A DNA stretch of 64,000 nucleotides from Enteractinococcus helveticum (GTDB lineage: Bacteria; Actinomycetota; Actinomycetes; Actinomycetales; Micrococcaceae): NCBI RefSeq assembly GCF_001657475.1, contig NZ_LXEY01000004.1, positions 1-64,000 of the forward strand, read 5' to 3'. The notes below the pieces were generated by a model. It had not been told where the DNA came from. It ran no database searches and was given only the letters and a program-made list of their open reading frames with translations. Positions 25,401-34,175 of this stretch are shown here, piece after piece; the first letter of the stretch is position 1; every line of letters starts with the position of its first letter. Position numbers and translations under genes: made by a program.

Positions 25401-28223
25401 ATGCACGCACACCGCTCCCCGATCTCACGCCTCGATCAAATTCATCTGATCCTCGATGATGCCCACCAACACCACGGCGGGACACTCCTGGTTGATGGTC
25501 TATCCGGCATGGGAAAAACGTATTTTCTTCGAGAACTGGCTGCCGAAGCACATCAACGCAATCATTGGTCAGTGACTTTCGTCAACGCCGATCGCATCGA
25601 AAGCGGCGAACCATACAGCTTCATTGAACGGTTCTTAGCAGCCGGTATCGCTTCGGATTGGGAATTTGAGCCAGATATCCAGCAACAGCCCATCGTGGTG
25701 GCACGAGACTGCATCCGGCGTCTCATGAAGACACTGCCCACCCAAGATTCGGGCCGCATCATTATTATCGACGACGCACAATGGATTGATCCGGAATCCA
25801 TTCGAGTGCTGCGCCATATGATCCCAAGGTTTAATCGTCGCCATGTCCTCATCGCATGTGGCGCGCGAACACCGCACGGCCCGTCTTCGCTCGGACAATT
25901 TCTGCTCGACTTCTCAACAGGGCCTCAGGATAGACACATAACGCTAGAACCCTTGACCGCAGATGATATTCGAGGGCTTGCATTTGCGCGCTTCGGGGTC
26001 AGTATTTCGAGGTCTAACGCGGCCAAACTGCAAGAATTATCTGGTGGCTCATTTCTAGGCGTCGATGCGATCTTCAACCAAGTCACTGAAGAAGAGATCG
26101 AAAAGCTACACACCACCTGGAGCATCCCGATCAGAAATGTCGAAGTGAAAAATCCTTTACTTCGTCAATATGGAGACTTGAGCGAGGCTGCTCGATTGAC
26201 CGCCCACATCGTATGCATTGCTGGACATGAAATCTCACCGGCGATGTTGCGGACCGCCCTGGAACGTCTCGATGTAGCCGATGGGACTGCTGAGGCATTT
26301 CGTTCAGGGATCATCCGAGAATCTGACTTCGGACGATCCATAGTCCCCAGCCATGACCTGGTAGCAGCGGCCATACGTGAGACCGTAGATCCGGTACTTG
26401 CTCGTCGAGTCCATCAGGTCCTGGCAGATCTCACCGATGGATTCCGTTCTGTTCGGCATCTACTCAAAGGTTCGGAGACCTGGAGCCCGCAGCTCAAGGA
26501 ACACGTCGAAGCATACCTCACCAAAGCCACAGACCAGCTGCTCTATGCCAATGCCTCCGAGATCCTGCGCATGGCATTGCAATTAGCCAACCAACCAGAA
26601 GAACGGCAGCAGCTGATCACCGAGCTCGTGCTGATCAATATTCGTGCCAAAACCGGTTACCAATGTTTGGATCTCTTACCCGAAATCGAAGCCATGCCGC
26701 ACAGCATCCTGCGCGAATTCATGGCCGTCATGCTCAGGGTTTATCTGGTAGAAGAGGAATTCCCACACCAACGAGTCCAAGCAATCCTTGCCGCACCGGC
26801 CACAACCCCCGATGAGATGGCGGTCCAAGCATTTCTTACATTCATGATGGTTATGATGACCATGCGCAGTCCCGACCGCACTCGCTTACTGCAGCTCATC
26901 CCCATGGCGCAGCGACTCCTCGCCCACGGCCCGGATCATCCGGAAGAACTCATCGACCAACGGCTCTCATGGATGGTCACACCGCAAGAAACCACACTGC
27001 TTTTGGAGTGCTACAAGATCGTGCAGTGGCACCTCAATGGGGACATTGAGGCCACTGTCCAGGCGCTACCCGACCTCATCCAACGCGTTACGATACTCAA
27101 CGATAGCCCTGCCAAAATTGATTGCCTCGTCCCGCTAGCCGGGGCTGCGATGGCCACCGGCGATGCTGTGCTCGCTCATGAACTTGCCGCAAAAGCTGTT
27201 GATCTCTTGGAACGCGTTCCGGGTGATCCGTGGGCTGCTGCGACACCGCGCATCATTCTGGCGCATAGCCATGTGCTATTTGGCAACTACACATCGGCCA
27301 CCCGTATTCTGGATGATCTCGAAGAAGTCAGCCACGAAGCGCTCGACCTAGAATCACGGCTCACCGCAGCAGCACTCCGAGCGATCATCGACGTCGTCAC
27401 CGGCGGTCAACAATACGAACAATATCTATCCCACGCGACGCGTTCAGCCGAGCTGCATTGGGAACACTACGGTCGGGACCTCAATGTGATGGCCCAGATT
27501 GAGATTGCCCGAACGCAACAAGATTATAACGACGTCGTTGCTCGAGCGTCCCAGCCTGAGCTGGTCACATTCGCAAACACTCAGCACGGTTATCTCACGT
27601 ATAAGGCGCATGCCCTGATCTCGCTGAAGCAACTCGATAAAGCACGGGCATTAGTTAACCAGCTGCGCTCGGAACGTGGCAGCTCTTGGTTTGAGTACTG
27701 GGGCAGTCTCGATTGGTTGGAAGCTCGGATTGCCCGTGCCACCGGCGACGTCGAAAATGCTACCGCGCATTTTATAGCCGCGCTGGCCCAGCGCCGTTTC
27801 CCACTGCCACATGCGCTCACCAGTGTGGATTACGGGGAGTTGTTACTGTCGTACGGACAGTCTCAACAAGCCGAAGCGGTACTGCGAAAAGCTATCACCG
27901 CACTGGAAGAAATTGGTGCTCAGGCCTACCTGGCCAGTGCACAAGACCTCTTACAACGCGCGACGCAGACGAATCGCGATATGACATCGCAGGTATTTAC
28001 TACGATGACTGATCGGGAACAAGAAGTTGCCGCAATGCTCGCCGATGGTCATTCAAATAGGGCGATTGCGGATCGATTAGTCATTTCGGAGTCCACCGCC
28101 CGATTCCACGTGTCGAATATTCTGCGCAAGCTCCAATTGAGCTCGCGCGCAGAAGTTCCACTGTTTTTGCAACAACTCAGCCCGCAGGAAACCACCGGGT
28201 CGAGTCGCAAAAAGAACCATTAG
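25401..28223 (+). CDS. LuxR-type large ATPase regulator (LAL), copy 1
   Basis: 940 residues. The N-terminal AAA/STAND ATPase has Walker A GLSGMGKTY (33-41) and Walker B RIIIIDDAQWID (119-130). A long helical region with TPR-like repeats spans about 350-870, and a LuxR helix-turn-helix ends the protein (MTDREQEVAAMLADGHSNRA, SESTARFHVSNILRKLQLSS). LAL proteins are usually ATP-dependent activators responding to small molecules, as MalT does to maltotriose. ATG 25401 has GGAAGG 5 nt upstream. A close paralogue lies at 42120-44936. Its stop overlaps the ParB-like gene by 3 bp, tail to tail. Target genes unknown. Confidence 0.88.
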   Translation: MHAHRSPISRLDQIHLILDDAHQHHGGTLLVDGLSGMGKTYFLRELAAEAHQRNHWSVTFVNADRIESGEPYSFIERFLAAGIASDWEFEPDIQQQPIVVARDCIRRLMKTLPTQDSGRIIIIDDAQWIDPESIRVLRHMIPRFNRRHVLIACGARTPHGPSSLGQFLLDFSTGPQDRHITLEPLTADDIRGLAFARFGVSISRSNAAKLQELSGGSFLGVDAIFNQVTEEEIEKLHTTWSIPIRNVEVKNPLLRQYGDLSEAARLTAHIVCIAGHEISPAMLRTALERLDVADGTAEAFRSGIIRESDFGRSIVPSHDLVAAAIRETVDPVLARRVHQVLADLTDGFRSVRHLLKGSETWSPQLKEHVEAYLTKATDQLLYANASEILRMALQLANQPEERQQLITELVLINIRAKTGYQCLDLLPEIEAMPHSILREFMAVMLRVYLVEEEFPHQRVQAILAAPATTPDEMAVQAFLTFMMVMMTMRSPDRTRLLQLIPMAQRLLAHGPDHPEELIDQRLSWMVTPQETTLLLECYKIVQWHLNGDIEATVQALPDLIQRVTILNDSPAKIDCLVPLAGAAMATGDAVLAHELAAKAVDLLERVPGDPWAAATPRIILAHSHVLFGNYTSATRILDDLEEVSHEALDLESRLTAAALRAIIDVVTGGQQYEQYLSHATRSAELHWEHYGRDLNVMAQIEIARTQQDYNDVVARASQPELVTFANTQHGYLTYKAHALISLKQLDKARALVNQLRSERGSSWFEYWGSLDWLEARIARATGDVENATAHFIAALAQRRFPLPHALTSVDYGELLLSYGQSQQAEAVLRKAITALEEIGAQAYLASAQDLLQRATQTNRDMTSQVFTTMTDREQEVAAMLADGHSNRAIADRLVISESTARFHVSNILRKLQLSSRAEVPLFLQQLSPQETTGSSRKKNH

Positions 28224-28681
28224 CGTTGTGGACGGCCCTGCGGCATTTCGTTGGCGGCCACCGCCGGGAACGGTTTGCCGTCGTTGTATTTATCCTCAAC
28301 GCGTTGGACTTCTTTCATGACCGCACGAATAATGAACTGGCTCAGTGAACGGTGCCCCTCAGCCACCATCGTGTGCAGGACCGCTCCGCGCAGGCGGGCA
28401 GTGTCTTCGGGCTCTTGATAGAAGCTGACCTTATTAGGGTGTTTGCGCGGTGCCGACTCGGGATGTTGCAGCACCTCTTCGTTGACCTCTTCGGCTTCGG
28501 CTTCAACTTCCTCATCAACTTCGGGTTCGGCAAAGGGTGTCGGAATCGCAATGCCAATGTCGAGTGCACCCTGGCCTGCCGCGTCGTCATACTGTTCGAC
28601 GACGGTCTGCTCTACCGGTTCTTCGACCAATTCGGTAGGCTCCAAATCGAACAGCATTGCATGTTCAAGCGGCTCAGACAT
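28220..28681 (-). CDS. ParB-like centromere-binding/ribbon-helix-helix protein
   Basis: 153 residues. The first 80 are acidic and low-complexity (EVDEEVEAEAEEVNEE). The C-terminal part, KVSFYQEPEDTARLRGAVLH, then GHRSLSQFIIRAVMKEVQRV, resembles the short ParB/centromere-binding proteins found with ParA on actinobacterial plasmids, where a ribbon-helix-helix binds DNA. No parA is adjacent. Copies like this also occur alone in Micrococcales chromosomes. AGGTG precedes the ATG at 28681. Assignment rests on the C-terminal pattern only. Confidence 0.55.
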   Translation of the reverse strand: MSEPLEHAMLFDLEPTELVEEPVEQTVVEQYDDAAGQGALDIGIAIPTPFAEPEVDEEVEAEAEEVNEEVLQHPESAPRKHPNKVSFYQEPEDTARLRGAVLHTMVAEGHRSLSQFIIRAVMKEVQRVEDKYNDGKPFPAVAANEMPQGRPQR

Positions 28682-28823
28682 AATTCACCTGTTGATAACT
28701 CGACGGCGGACGTGATCGGTTAACACTCTAGAGCCAGAACCGGCACGAATCGGCCAACCGAAGCCGGTGTGGTGAGCATATCAACCCTATTACCGGCCAG
28801 TAATCTGCCCTACATTGGAACCC

Positions 28824-29972
28824 ATGCTCGAATGCGAGTACTTTACCTCAGGCCTTTGCAACGCGTGCGCCTGGATCGATTCTGCCTACTCAGAACAGAT
28901 GATCCTCAAGATTCACGCCACCAAGGAACTCCTGCATCCCGTCTTCCGCACCGAACATCCCGATGCGCTGTGGCTTGAACCCGTCACCTCACCCCGATGG
29001 CGCTATAAGAATAAAGCCACCATGACCGTGTCGGGCACCTCAGAAATCCCCATTCTGGGTGTGCTGCCCGATCATGACGACGTCGGCGTCGACATCACCG
29101 GGTGCCCGCAATTCCCCAAGGAAATGGAATTCGTTTTCGCAGCGATCCAGAACATGGTGGCTGCCGCAGAGATTCAGCCCTACCAAGCATCCACAAACAC
29201 CGGCGAACTCAAAACCATCGAAGTGACGATCTCACCGGCCAACGAACTCATGCTGCGGTTCGTAGTTCGCACCGGGGCGGCACTGACGCCGCTGCGCACC
29301 TACCTGCCGATCCTGCTGAAGCCACTCGCCAAGCAACGGCTCCCAGCGCGGGTCGTGAGCGTGTGCGTTGAGGACGACCGCGAATACGCACTGCACGGCA
29401 AATACTTGACCCTGCAGATTGACGACCTGCCGCTGCAGGTGGCGTCAACATCGCGGTTCAACACCAATCCGCACGTTACCAAGTACCTCTACCGGCAGGC
29501 CAGAGCCTGGGCTGATGAGGTCGGTGCCGATAATGTCTGGGATTTATTTAGCGGAGTGGGTGGTTTTGGGTTGACGATGGCGCGGTGCGATACGCCCAAT
29601 CCCCGGGTGCCGCGAACGATCTGGGGCATTGATGCTTGCCAAGAATCGGTGCGCGCAGCCAATATCACCGCCCACAACATGGGCTACCGCGATGTTGCAC
29701 GGTTCGTCTTAGGGGATGCGGCTCGACTGGATCGATACAACGTCGCAGATCTCGCCGTCGTCACTCCACCAACCCCCGAGGGGCTGTGCGCGCTGGCTGC
29801 GCAGTTCAATGAAACCGGGCCCAAGCACCTGCTCTACTGCTCGGCATACCCCGTACAATTGGCAGAAGACCTGGTGAAGTTGAACAATTACGTACCGATT
29901 GCAGCACGGCTTTTTGACATGTATCCGAACACTCCGCACGCAGAAACCGCTGTGTTGCTGGAGCGAATCTAA
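28824..29972 (+). CDS. RlmC/TrmA-family RNA m5U methyltransferase, catalytic motifs altered
   Basis: 382 residues. The N-terminus MLECEYFTSGLCNACAWID carries three Cys of the [4Fe-4S] cluster and ITGCPQFP the fourth. The SAM fold reads NVWDLFSGVGGFGLTMA. RlmC methylates U747 of 23S rRNA. Two usual motifs deviate: NPPRRG is VVTPPTPEG, and the SCN Cys nucleophile is Ala at 29844-29846 (YCSAYP, with a Cys two residues earlier). The C-terminal general-base motif (TPHAET) is kept. The protein may use the displaced Cys or be inactive. TACATT ends 7 nt before the ATG; no Shine-Dalgarno, probably leaderless. Confidence 0.8.
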   Translation: MLECEYFTSGLCNACAWIDSAYSEQMILKIHATKELLHPVFRTEHPDALWLEPVTSPRWRYKNKATMTVSGTSEIPILGVLPDHDDVGVDITGCPQFPKEMEFVFAAIQNMVAAAEIQPYQASTNTGELKTIEVTISPANELMLRFVVRTGAALTPLRTYLPILLKPLAKQRLPARVVSVCVEDDREYALHGKYLTLQIDDLPLQVASTSRFNTNPHVTKYLYRQARAWADEVGADNVWDLFSGVGGFGLTMARCDTPNPRVPRTIWGIDACQESVRAANITAHNMGYRDVARFVLGDAARLDRYNVADLAVVTPPTPEGLCALAAQFNETGPKHLLYCSAYPVQLAEDLVKLNNYVPIAARLFDMYPNTPHAETAVLLERI

Positions 29973-29981
29973 CGCTGGGAA

Positions 29982-30003
29982 CTCTTCGGTTTGCGCAGGG
30001 ATC
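29982..30003 (+). repeat. 22-bp direct repeat, left copy (flanks toxin-antitoxin insert)
   Basis: A 22-bp sequence beginning CTCTTCGGTT and ending GCGCAGGGATC is identical at 29982-30003 and 30740-30761. It lies 9 bp after the methyltransferase stop. The DNA between the copies carries the Phd/Doc pair and is more A/T-rich than the flanks, suggesting insertion with target or attachment-site duplication. Confidence 0.85.
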
Positions 30004-30030
30004 AACAGCCTCGAAATAGGCTAAATTCAA

Positions 30031-30044
30031 CCTATAATTAGAGG
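30031..30044 (+). promoter_or_regulatory. Promoter/operator of the Phd-Doc operon
   Basis: CCTATAATTAGAGG is a 12-of-14 palindrome that contains a perfect TATAAT -10 hexamer (30033-30038). It lies 21 bp before the GTG at 30065. Phd/Doc operons are autoregulated by antitoxin binding to palindromes at the promoter. Confidence 0.6.
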
Positions 30045-30064
30045 ATAAATTACAAGGAGTAGTC

Positions 30065-30307
30065 GTGAAAGTTAACACCAAAAACTTAGTTTCAATTACC
30101 GAAGCAAATCAAAACTTTTCTAAGGTAGCCCGGAAAGTGGACGAGGATGGCCCGGTCGTCATTCTAAAAAATAACGAGCCGAAGTATATCCTCCTAGAGT
30201 TCTCATCGGTCGAACACGAGCAAGAAGCAACCGAAAAGGACCTGATTGAAATTTCTCAACGTTTGATAAGCCAGAACCGAGAAGCCTATACAGAACTAGC
30301 CAAATGA
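30065..30307 (+). CDS. phd: Phd/YefM-family antitoxin
   Basis: 80 residues. The Phd/YefM fold is seen in ITEANQNFSKVARKVDEDGP and VVILKNNEPKYILLEF, an N-terminal DNA-binding dimer, with a charged C-terminal helix that would plug the Fic toxin. AAGGAG lies 5 nt before the GTG start at 30065. The stop overlaps the toxin ATG (ATGA). The composition is A/T-rich compared with neighbours. Confidence 0.85.
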   Translation: MKVNTKNLVSITEANQNFSKVARKVDEDGPVVILKNNEPKYILLEFSSVEHEQEATEKDLIEISQRLISQNREAYTELAK

Positions 30308-30686
30308 TTCATCTCGGCAAAAGACAGATACTCAAACTCCATGCGAACTTGATTGAGGTATTCGGTGGAGATTCGAGTCTTCGCGACGAAAGTTTGCTGG
30401 ACGCTGCTCTTGCAGCACCATTCCACAGCTATGACGACGTTGAGCTATTCCCTTCGGTTCAAGAGAAAGCCGCTCGATTAGGATTTGGGCTTGTTAGTAA
30501 CCATCCTTTCATGGATGGAAATAAACGCATCGGGGCGCACTCAATGCTTATCTTCCTCGAACTTAACGAAGAGCATTTGGAGTATACACAAGCCTCATTA
30601 TCTGAGATTTCTTAGGAATCGCGAATAACAGGGCAGGTTACACCGACCTGTTGCAATGGATTGAGCAACATCAGAAGAACAAATAG
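30304..30686 (+). pseudogene. doc: Doc-family Fic toxin, C-terminal frameshift
   Basis: The frame from 30304 encodes 103 residues with the Doc/Fic motif HPFMDGNKRIG (the Fic core HxFxxGNxR with Lys-Arg). Doc phosphorylates EF-Tu and blocks translation. The frame ends at TAG 30613-30615, but the -1 frame from about 30609 continues with FLGIANNRAGYTDLLQWIEQ and stops at 30686, which is the normal Doc C-terminus. One base appears lost near 30608-30610; full length would be about 127 residues. Truncation removes the last helix and probably weakens or abolishes toxicity. Confidence 0.8.
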
Positions 30687-30739
30687 GTAGAGGCCTTGTT
30701 CCCACCGGGGCAAATGGCCACTATCTTTCGATTCTTCAG

Positions 30740-30761
30740 CTCTTCGGTTTGCGCAGGGATC
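30740..30761 (+). repeat. 22-bp direct repeat, right copy
   Basis: Identical to 29982-30003. It lies 47 bp before the ATG of the flavin oxidoreductase. The unit from the start of one copy to the start of the other is 758 bp. Confidence 0.85.
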
Positions 30762-30808
30762 GTCCTAGAGTTGAAAAATCCTGTCAACCAACAGCAAAGG
30801 ATTGCCCC

Positions 30809-31840
30809 ATGGAATTTCAGCACCCGATCGTGGCAGCGCCAATGGCCGGAGGACCGTCGTCAACCGCATTGGCTCGAGCGGTTGCGTCCACGGGCGCGAT
30901 GGGATTTCTGGCTGGCGGCGGGAAGACCGCAGCCCAGCTGACCGAGGATTATCGTTCGGTGGCCGACGCCGGACGCGTTGGGGTCAACCTATTTGTTCCC
31001 GATGTGGCCAATACCGCGGTGGACCCGGTGGCCAGTCGCCAGCGGCGCGCCGAGAAACTCACCGAGTTCAGAGAAAAGCTCCTGCCCTTTGGCGACCGGC
31101 TGGGCGTTGAAATCCCAACGGTAGAACAGGCCGGGGCCAACGTGACAGATGACTGGGATGCCAAGCTTCATGCCGCAATCCAATGGCCAATCGTGTCGTT
31201 TACCTTCGGGTTACCGGCCCCGGCGGTATTTGAACAGCTCCACGGGTCAAACACCCAGATCGGGGTAACGGTCACCTCCGTGGCCGAGGCGCGCAATGCG
31301 GTTGAGCACGGCGCGGATTTTCTGGTGGTGCAGGGCCCAGAAGCCGGCGGGCATCGCTCGGTACATGATCCACAGGCCGAGCCCGAAGACATCCCCCTGT
31401 TGGATTTGCTGGACGCCGTGGGCGACGTCGTCGAGATTCCCTTTGTGGCTGCCGGTGGGATCATCACGCCCGCCCAGGTGCGCGAGGTGCAGGAGCACGG
31501 GGCGGCTGCGGCATCGGTGGGGACGGCGCTGCTGCTATCGGATGAGGCCGGTACCAATCCGGTGCACCGGCAAATGCTGCAGGAAGACCGCTCGGGGGTC
31601 ACGCAATTAACGCGCGTGTACTCGGGCCGGGTGTCGCGTTCGTTGGTCAATGAAATCATGGAGCTGGACGCGCCGGCGGTGTATCCCGAAGTCAATGCGC
31701 TGACGGTGCCCATTAAACGGGCTGCAGCGCAGGTTATGGACCCGCGCTCAACCCACCTATTTGCCGGGACCGGGTATTTACAAGCCCGAACCGGCCCGGC
31801 CGCTGACATTGTGCGCTGGTTGGCGGGCGAGCGAGCCTAA
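30809..31840 (+). CDS. NAD(P)H-dependent flavin oxidoreductase / nitronate monooxygenase family
   Basis: 343 residues, FMN-binding TIM barrel. PIVAAPMAGGPSS at the N-terminus, VVQGPEAGGHRS with the catalytic His, and AAGGIITPAQV plus VGTALLLSDEAG for phosphate binding are typical of the 2-nitropropane dioxygenase group, which oxidises nitronates; some members act as enoyl reductases (FabK). AAAGGA lies 7 nt before ATG 30809; a longer open frame upstream runs through the direct repeat and is disfavoured. The original promoter may have been altered by the toxin-antitoxin insertion. Confidence 0.85.
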   Translation: MEFQHPIVAAPMAGGPSSTALARAVASTGAMGFLAGGGKTAAQLTEDYRSVADAGRVGVNLFVPDVANTAVDPVASRQRRAEKLTEFREKLLPFGDRLGVEIPTVEQAGANVTDDWDAKLHAAIQWPIVSFTFGLPAPAVFEQLHGSNTQIGVTVTSVAEARNAVEHGADFLVVQGPEAGGHRSVHDPQAEPEDIPLLDLLDAVGDVVEIPFVAAGGIITPAQVREVQEHGAAAASVGTALLLSDEAGTNPVHRQMLQEDRSGVTQLTRVYSGRVSRSLVNEIMELDAPAVYPEVNALTVPIKRAAAQVMDPRSTHLFAGTGYLQARTGPAADIVRWLAGERA

Positions 31841-31938
31841 CTCAACGCTCGCTGCACCGCTGGACGACGTACATAGACGGGCAAAATCGTCTTCGAGGAG
31901 GACGCGCGAGCCCGGAAGTGGCCCTAAGATGGGGCTTC

Positions 31939-33201
31939 GTGAAGTTCTTTGACCGGATCGCCTACCTGTGGCGCACCTACCCGCGCATCGCTGACGGCCT
32001 GATCATCCTGCCGCTGCTGGGGCTGATTTTGCTGACCTCAAGCGGAGCCATGACCTCGGCGACGTTCCCGGTCCTCGTGTATCACTGGCCTGATTGGGCG
32101 CTGCAGGCCGTGATTATCACGATCTTGGTACTGCACATGGCGCCGTGGGTGTTTCGGCGTACCAATCCGGTGGCGTCGGCGGCGGTCGTCGTCGTTGGGT
32201 CCCTGGTGCAGTTGTTTTTTGGACCGGAGGTCATACCGTCGATGGTCATGGTTTTGCTCACGGTGCAAAACCTGGCGCATCTAGCACCGTCCTGGGCCTC
32301 CATCGCCGGATTTGTGACGGCGTTGATCGGAGCGGTGCTGTATGCCGCGTCGGTTACGCTCATGCCGCACTTTTTTGGCCACCGCGCCGGCGGCGAAGCC
32401 GATATTTTCGGCCCGGTGAGCACTCCGATGTTCGTGCTGCCGATCAGTATCCCGGTTATCGCGCTGGTGGTGTTAGCCTGGGCCATCGGCAATGTGCAGC
32501 GCACCCGGCGTGTGCGCGTCGAAACCCTGCAGGCGCGCACCGAGCAACTAGAAATCGAGGCGCGCCAGGAGCGCGAACTCGCTGCGGCCGATGAACGCAA
32601 CCGCATTGCTCGTGAGCTCCACGATATTGTTGCCCACTCGCTCCAAGTCATGATTTCTCAGGCCGACGGTGGACGGTATGCGGCCAAGGCCCAACCCGAG
32701 ATCGCTGGTCAAACCCTAGAAACCATTGCCAACACTGGCCGCGATGCACTCAATCAGATGCGCCGGTTACTGGGCGTGCTGCGCGATACCGACGACGCCG
32801 AAACCTCGCCCCAACCCACCCTGGCCGATCTGGATGAGCTGATCGAAACCGTGCGCCTGTCCGGGCTGCAGGTGGATCTGCACACAACCGGTCAACCCAC
32901 CCACGAACTAGCCGAGGGTGCTGAACTGGTGCTCTACCGCGTCATCCAGGAAGCTCTCACCAATGTGGCCCGCCACGCCGGGCCCCATGCCAGCGCAACG
33001 GTCACCCTGCACTGGCGCGACACCGGGGTTGCGGTAACCATTGACGACGACGGCGCCGGCACCACCGAAACCGATAACGCCGGACAGGGGCTGGTGGGCA
33101 TGCGCGAACGCACCGCATTGTATGATGGCACGCTGCACGCCGGGCCCAAAGCCGGTGGCGGATTCCGGGTCCACGCCCATTTGCCCTATAACGGCGCTTA
33201 G
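31939..33201 (+). CDS. Sensor histidine kinase, DesK/NarL type
   Basis: 420 residues with about five TM helices in the first 190, then HisKA_3 (DERNRIARELHDIVAHSLQVM, phospho-His in the centre) and an HATPase with LYRVIQEALTNVARHA and GQGLVGMRERTALYDG. This topology occurs in actinobacterial kinases that respond to envelope stress. The start is taken as GTG 31939, with TAAGAT ending 8 nt upstream and no Shine-Dalgarno; GTG 31918 is the alternative. The response regulator follows after 17 bp. Confidence 0.87.
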   Translation: MKFFDRIAYLWRTYPRIADGLIILPLLGLILLTSSGAMTSATFPVLVYHWPDWALQAVIITILVLHMAPWVFRRTNPVASAAVVVVGSLVQLFFGPEVIPSMVMVLLTVQNLAHLAPSWASIAGFVTALIGAVLYAASVTLMPHFFGHRAGGEADIFGPVSTPMFVLPISIPVIALVVLAWAIGNVQRTRRVRVETLQARTEQLEIEARQERELAAADERNRIARELHDIVAHSLQVMISQADGGRYAAKAQPEIAGQTLETIANTGRDALNQMRRLLGVLRDTDDAETSPQPTLADLDELIETVRLSGLQVDLHTTGQPTHELAEGAELVLYRVIQEALTNVARHAGPHASATVTLHWRDTGVAVTIDDDGAGTTETDNAGQGLVGMRERTALYDGTLHAGPKAGGGFRVHAHLPYNGA

Positions 33202-33218
33202 CAGGCACAATGGAAACC

Positions 33219-33884
33219 ATGCAAGAAATTTCCGTGGCCATTGTCGATGATCAAGCGCTGATTCGCTCGGGCCTGTCCATGCTCATCAACTCGCGCGAGG
33301 ACTTACGCGTGACCGGCGAGGCTGCCAACGGCCAGGACGCGGTGAACTCCGCGCATGTGGTGGCCGCCGACGTCGTGCTGATGGATGTGCGCATGCCCGT
33401 GATGGATGGCATTGCCGCAACCCGGGCACTGCTGGAGCGAAACGATGCCCTAAAAATCATTGTGCTCACCACATTTGACCTCGATGAATACGCCCTGGAT
33501 GCCATTGACGCCGGGGCCAGCGGGTTCCTGCTCAAAGACGCCCCGCCCGAGCAGCTACTGGCCGCAATTGACTCTGTATATCACGGAGATGCGGTTATCG
33601 CGCCGTCCACCACCAAGCGCCTGCTAGAACACCTGGTCAAGCCCAAACGCGCGGCCTCGTCCAACGACCACAACGCCGAGCAGGCAGCACTGGCCAGCCT
33701 GACGGCCCGCGAGCGCGAAGTGTTAGAGGCCATGGCCGAGGGGCTGTCGAATGCCGAGATCGCGGCCAAACTGTTCGTCTCGGCGACGACGGTGAAAACC
33801 CATGTGGGTCGGGTGCTGACAAAACTCGGTGCGCGCGACCGCGTCCAAGCCGTCGTGTTCGCCTACCGCACCGGAATTGTGTAG
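33219..33884 (+). CDS. Response regulator, NarL/LuxR type
   Basis: 221 residues. Receiver with VAIVDDQALIRSG, acceptor Asp in VVLMDVRMPVMDG and Lys in FLLKDAPPE; LuxR helix-turn-helix LTAREREVLEAMAEGLSNAE, TTVKTHVGRVLTKLGARDR. Cognate of the kinase just upstream. ATG 33219 is preferred because CACAAT ends 7 nt before it; ATG 33210 in the same frame is the alternative. Target unknown; no transporter operon is directly attached, only the small membrane protein at 33914. Confidence 0.88.
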   Translation: MQEISVAIVDDQALIRSGLSMLINSREDLRVTGEAANGQDAVNSAHVVAADVVLMDVRMPVMDGIAATRALLERNDALKIIVLTTFDLDEYALDAIDAGASGFLLKDAPPEQLLAAIDSVYHGDAVIAPSTTKRLLEHLVKPKRAASSNDHNAEQAALASLTAREREVLEAMAEGLSNAEIAAKLFVSATTVKTHVGRVLTKLGARDRVQAVVFAYRTGIV

Positions 33885-33913
33885 CGCCAAGCATTCCGGG
33901 CCATAATGATCGC

Positions 33914-34168
33914 ATGGAACCACGTAGAGGACTCAACGATAAAGATTTAGAAAACCCACGCCGCGCCAAACCGGCCACCGTTGGGATGATGCTGATGTTG
34001 ATCATCGGCGGCATGATCATGGGCACATCGCTGGCGCTGAACTTTTTTATTGGTGAGTTCTACGTGTGGATTTTCGTGGTCGGCGTCGTGCTGATTGGTA
34101 TTGCGGTTGCTTATCTGGTGGTCAATGCGTTTAAGGACGACGCCGGCAACGAGACTTCAACGCGTTGA
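33914..34168 (+). CDS. Small two-TM membrane protein, function unknown
   Basis: 84 residues with two helices (about 24-46 and 50-70: MMLMLIIGGMIMGTSLALNF, WIFVVGVVLIGIAVAYLVV) and charged ends. No family recognised. CATAAT ends 6 nt before ATG 33914 and there is no Shine-Dalgarno, so an independent leaderless transcript is plausible. It follows the two-component system by 29 bp. Confidence 0.6.
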   Translation: MEPRRGLNDKDLENPRRAKPATVGMMLMLIIGGMIMGTSLALNFFIGEFYVWIFVVGVVLIGIAVAYLVVNAFKDDAGNETSTR

Positions 34169-34175
34169 GGTCGGT

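Noticed and set aside
31168..31809. Antisense frame inside the flavin oxidoreductase
   Set aside because: Ser/Pro/Thr-rich reverse-frame sequence; the oxidoreductase motifs lie on the opposite strand.
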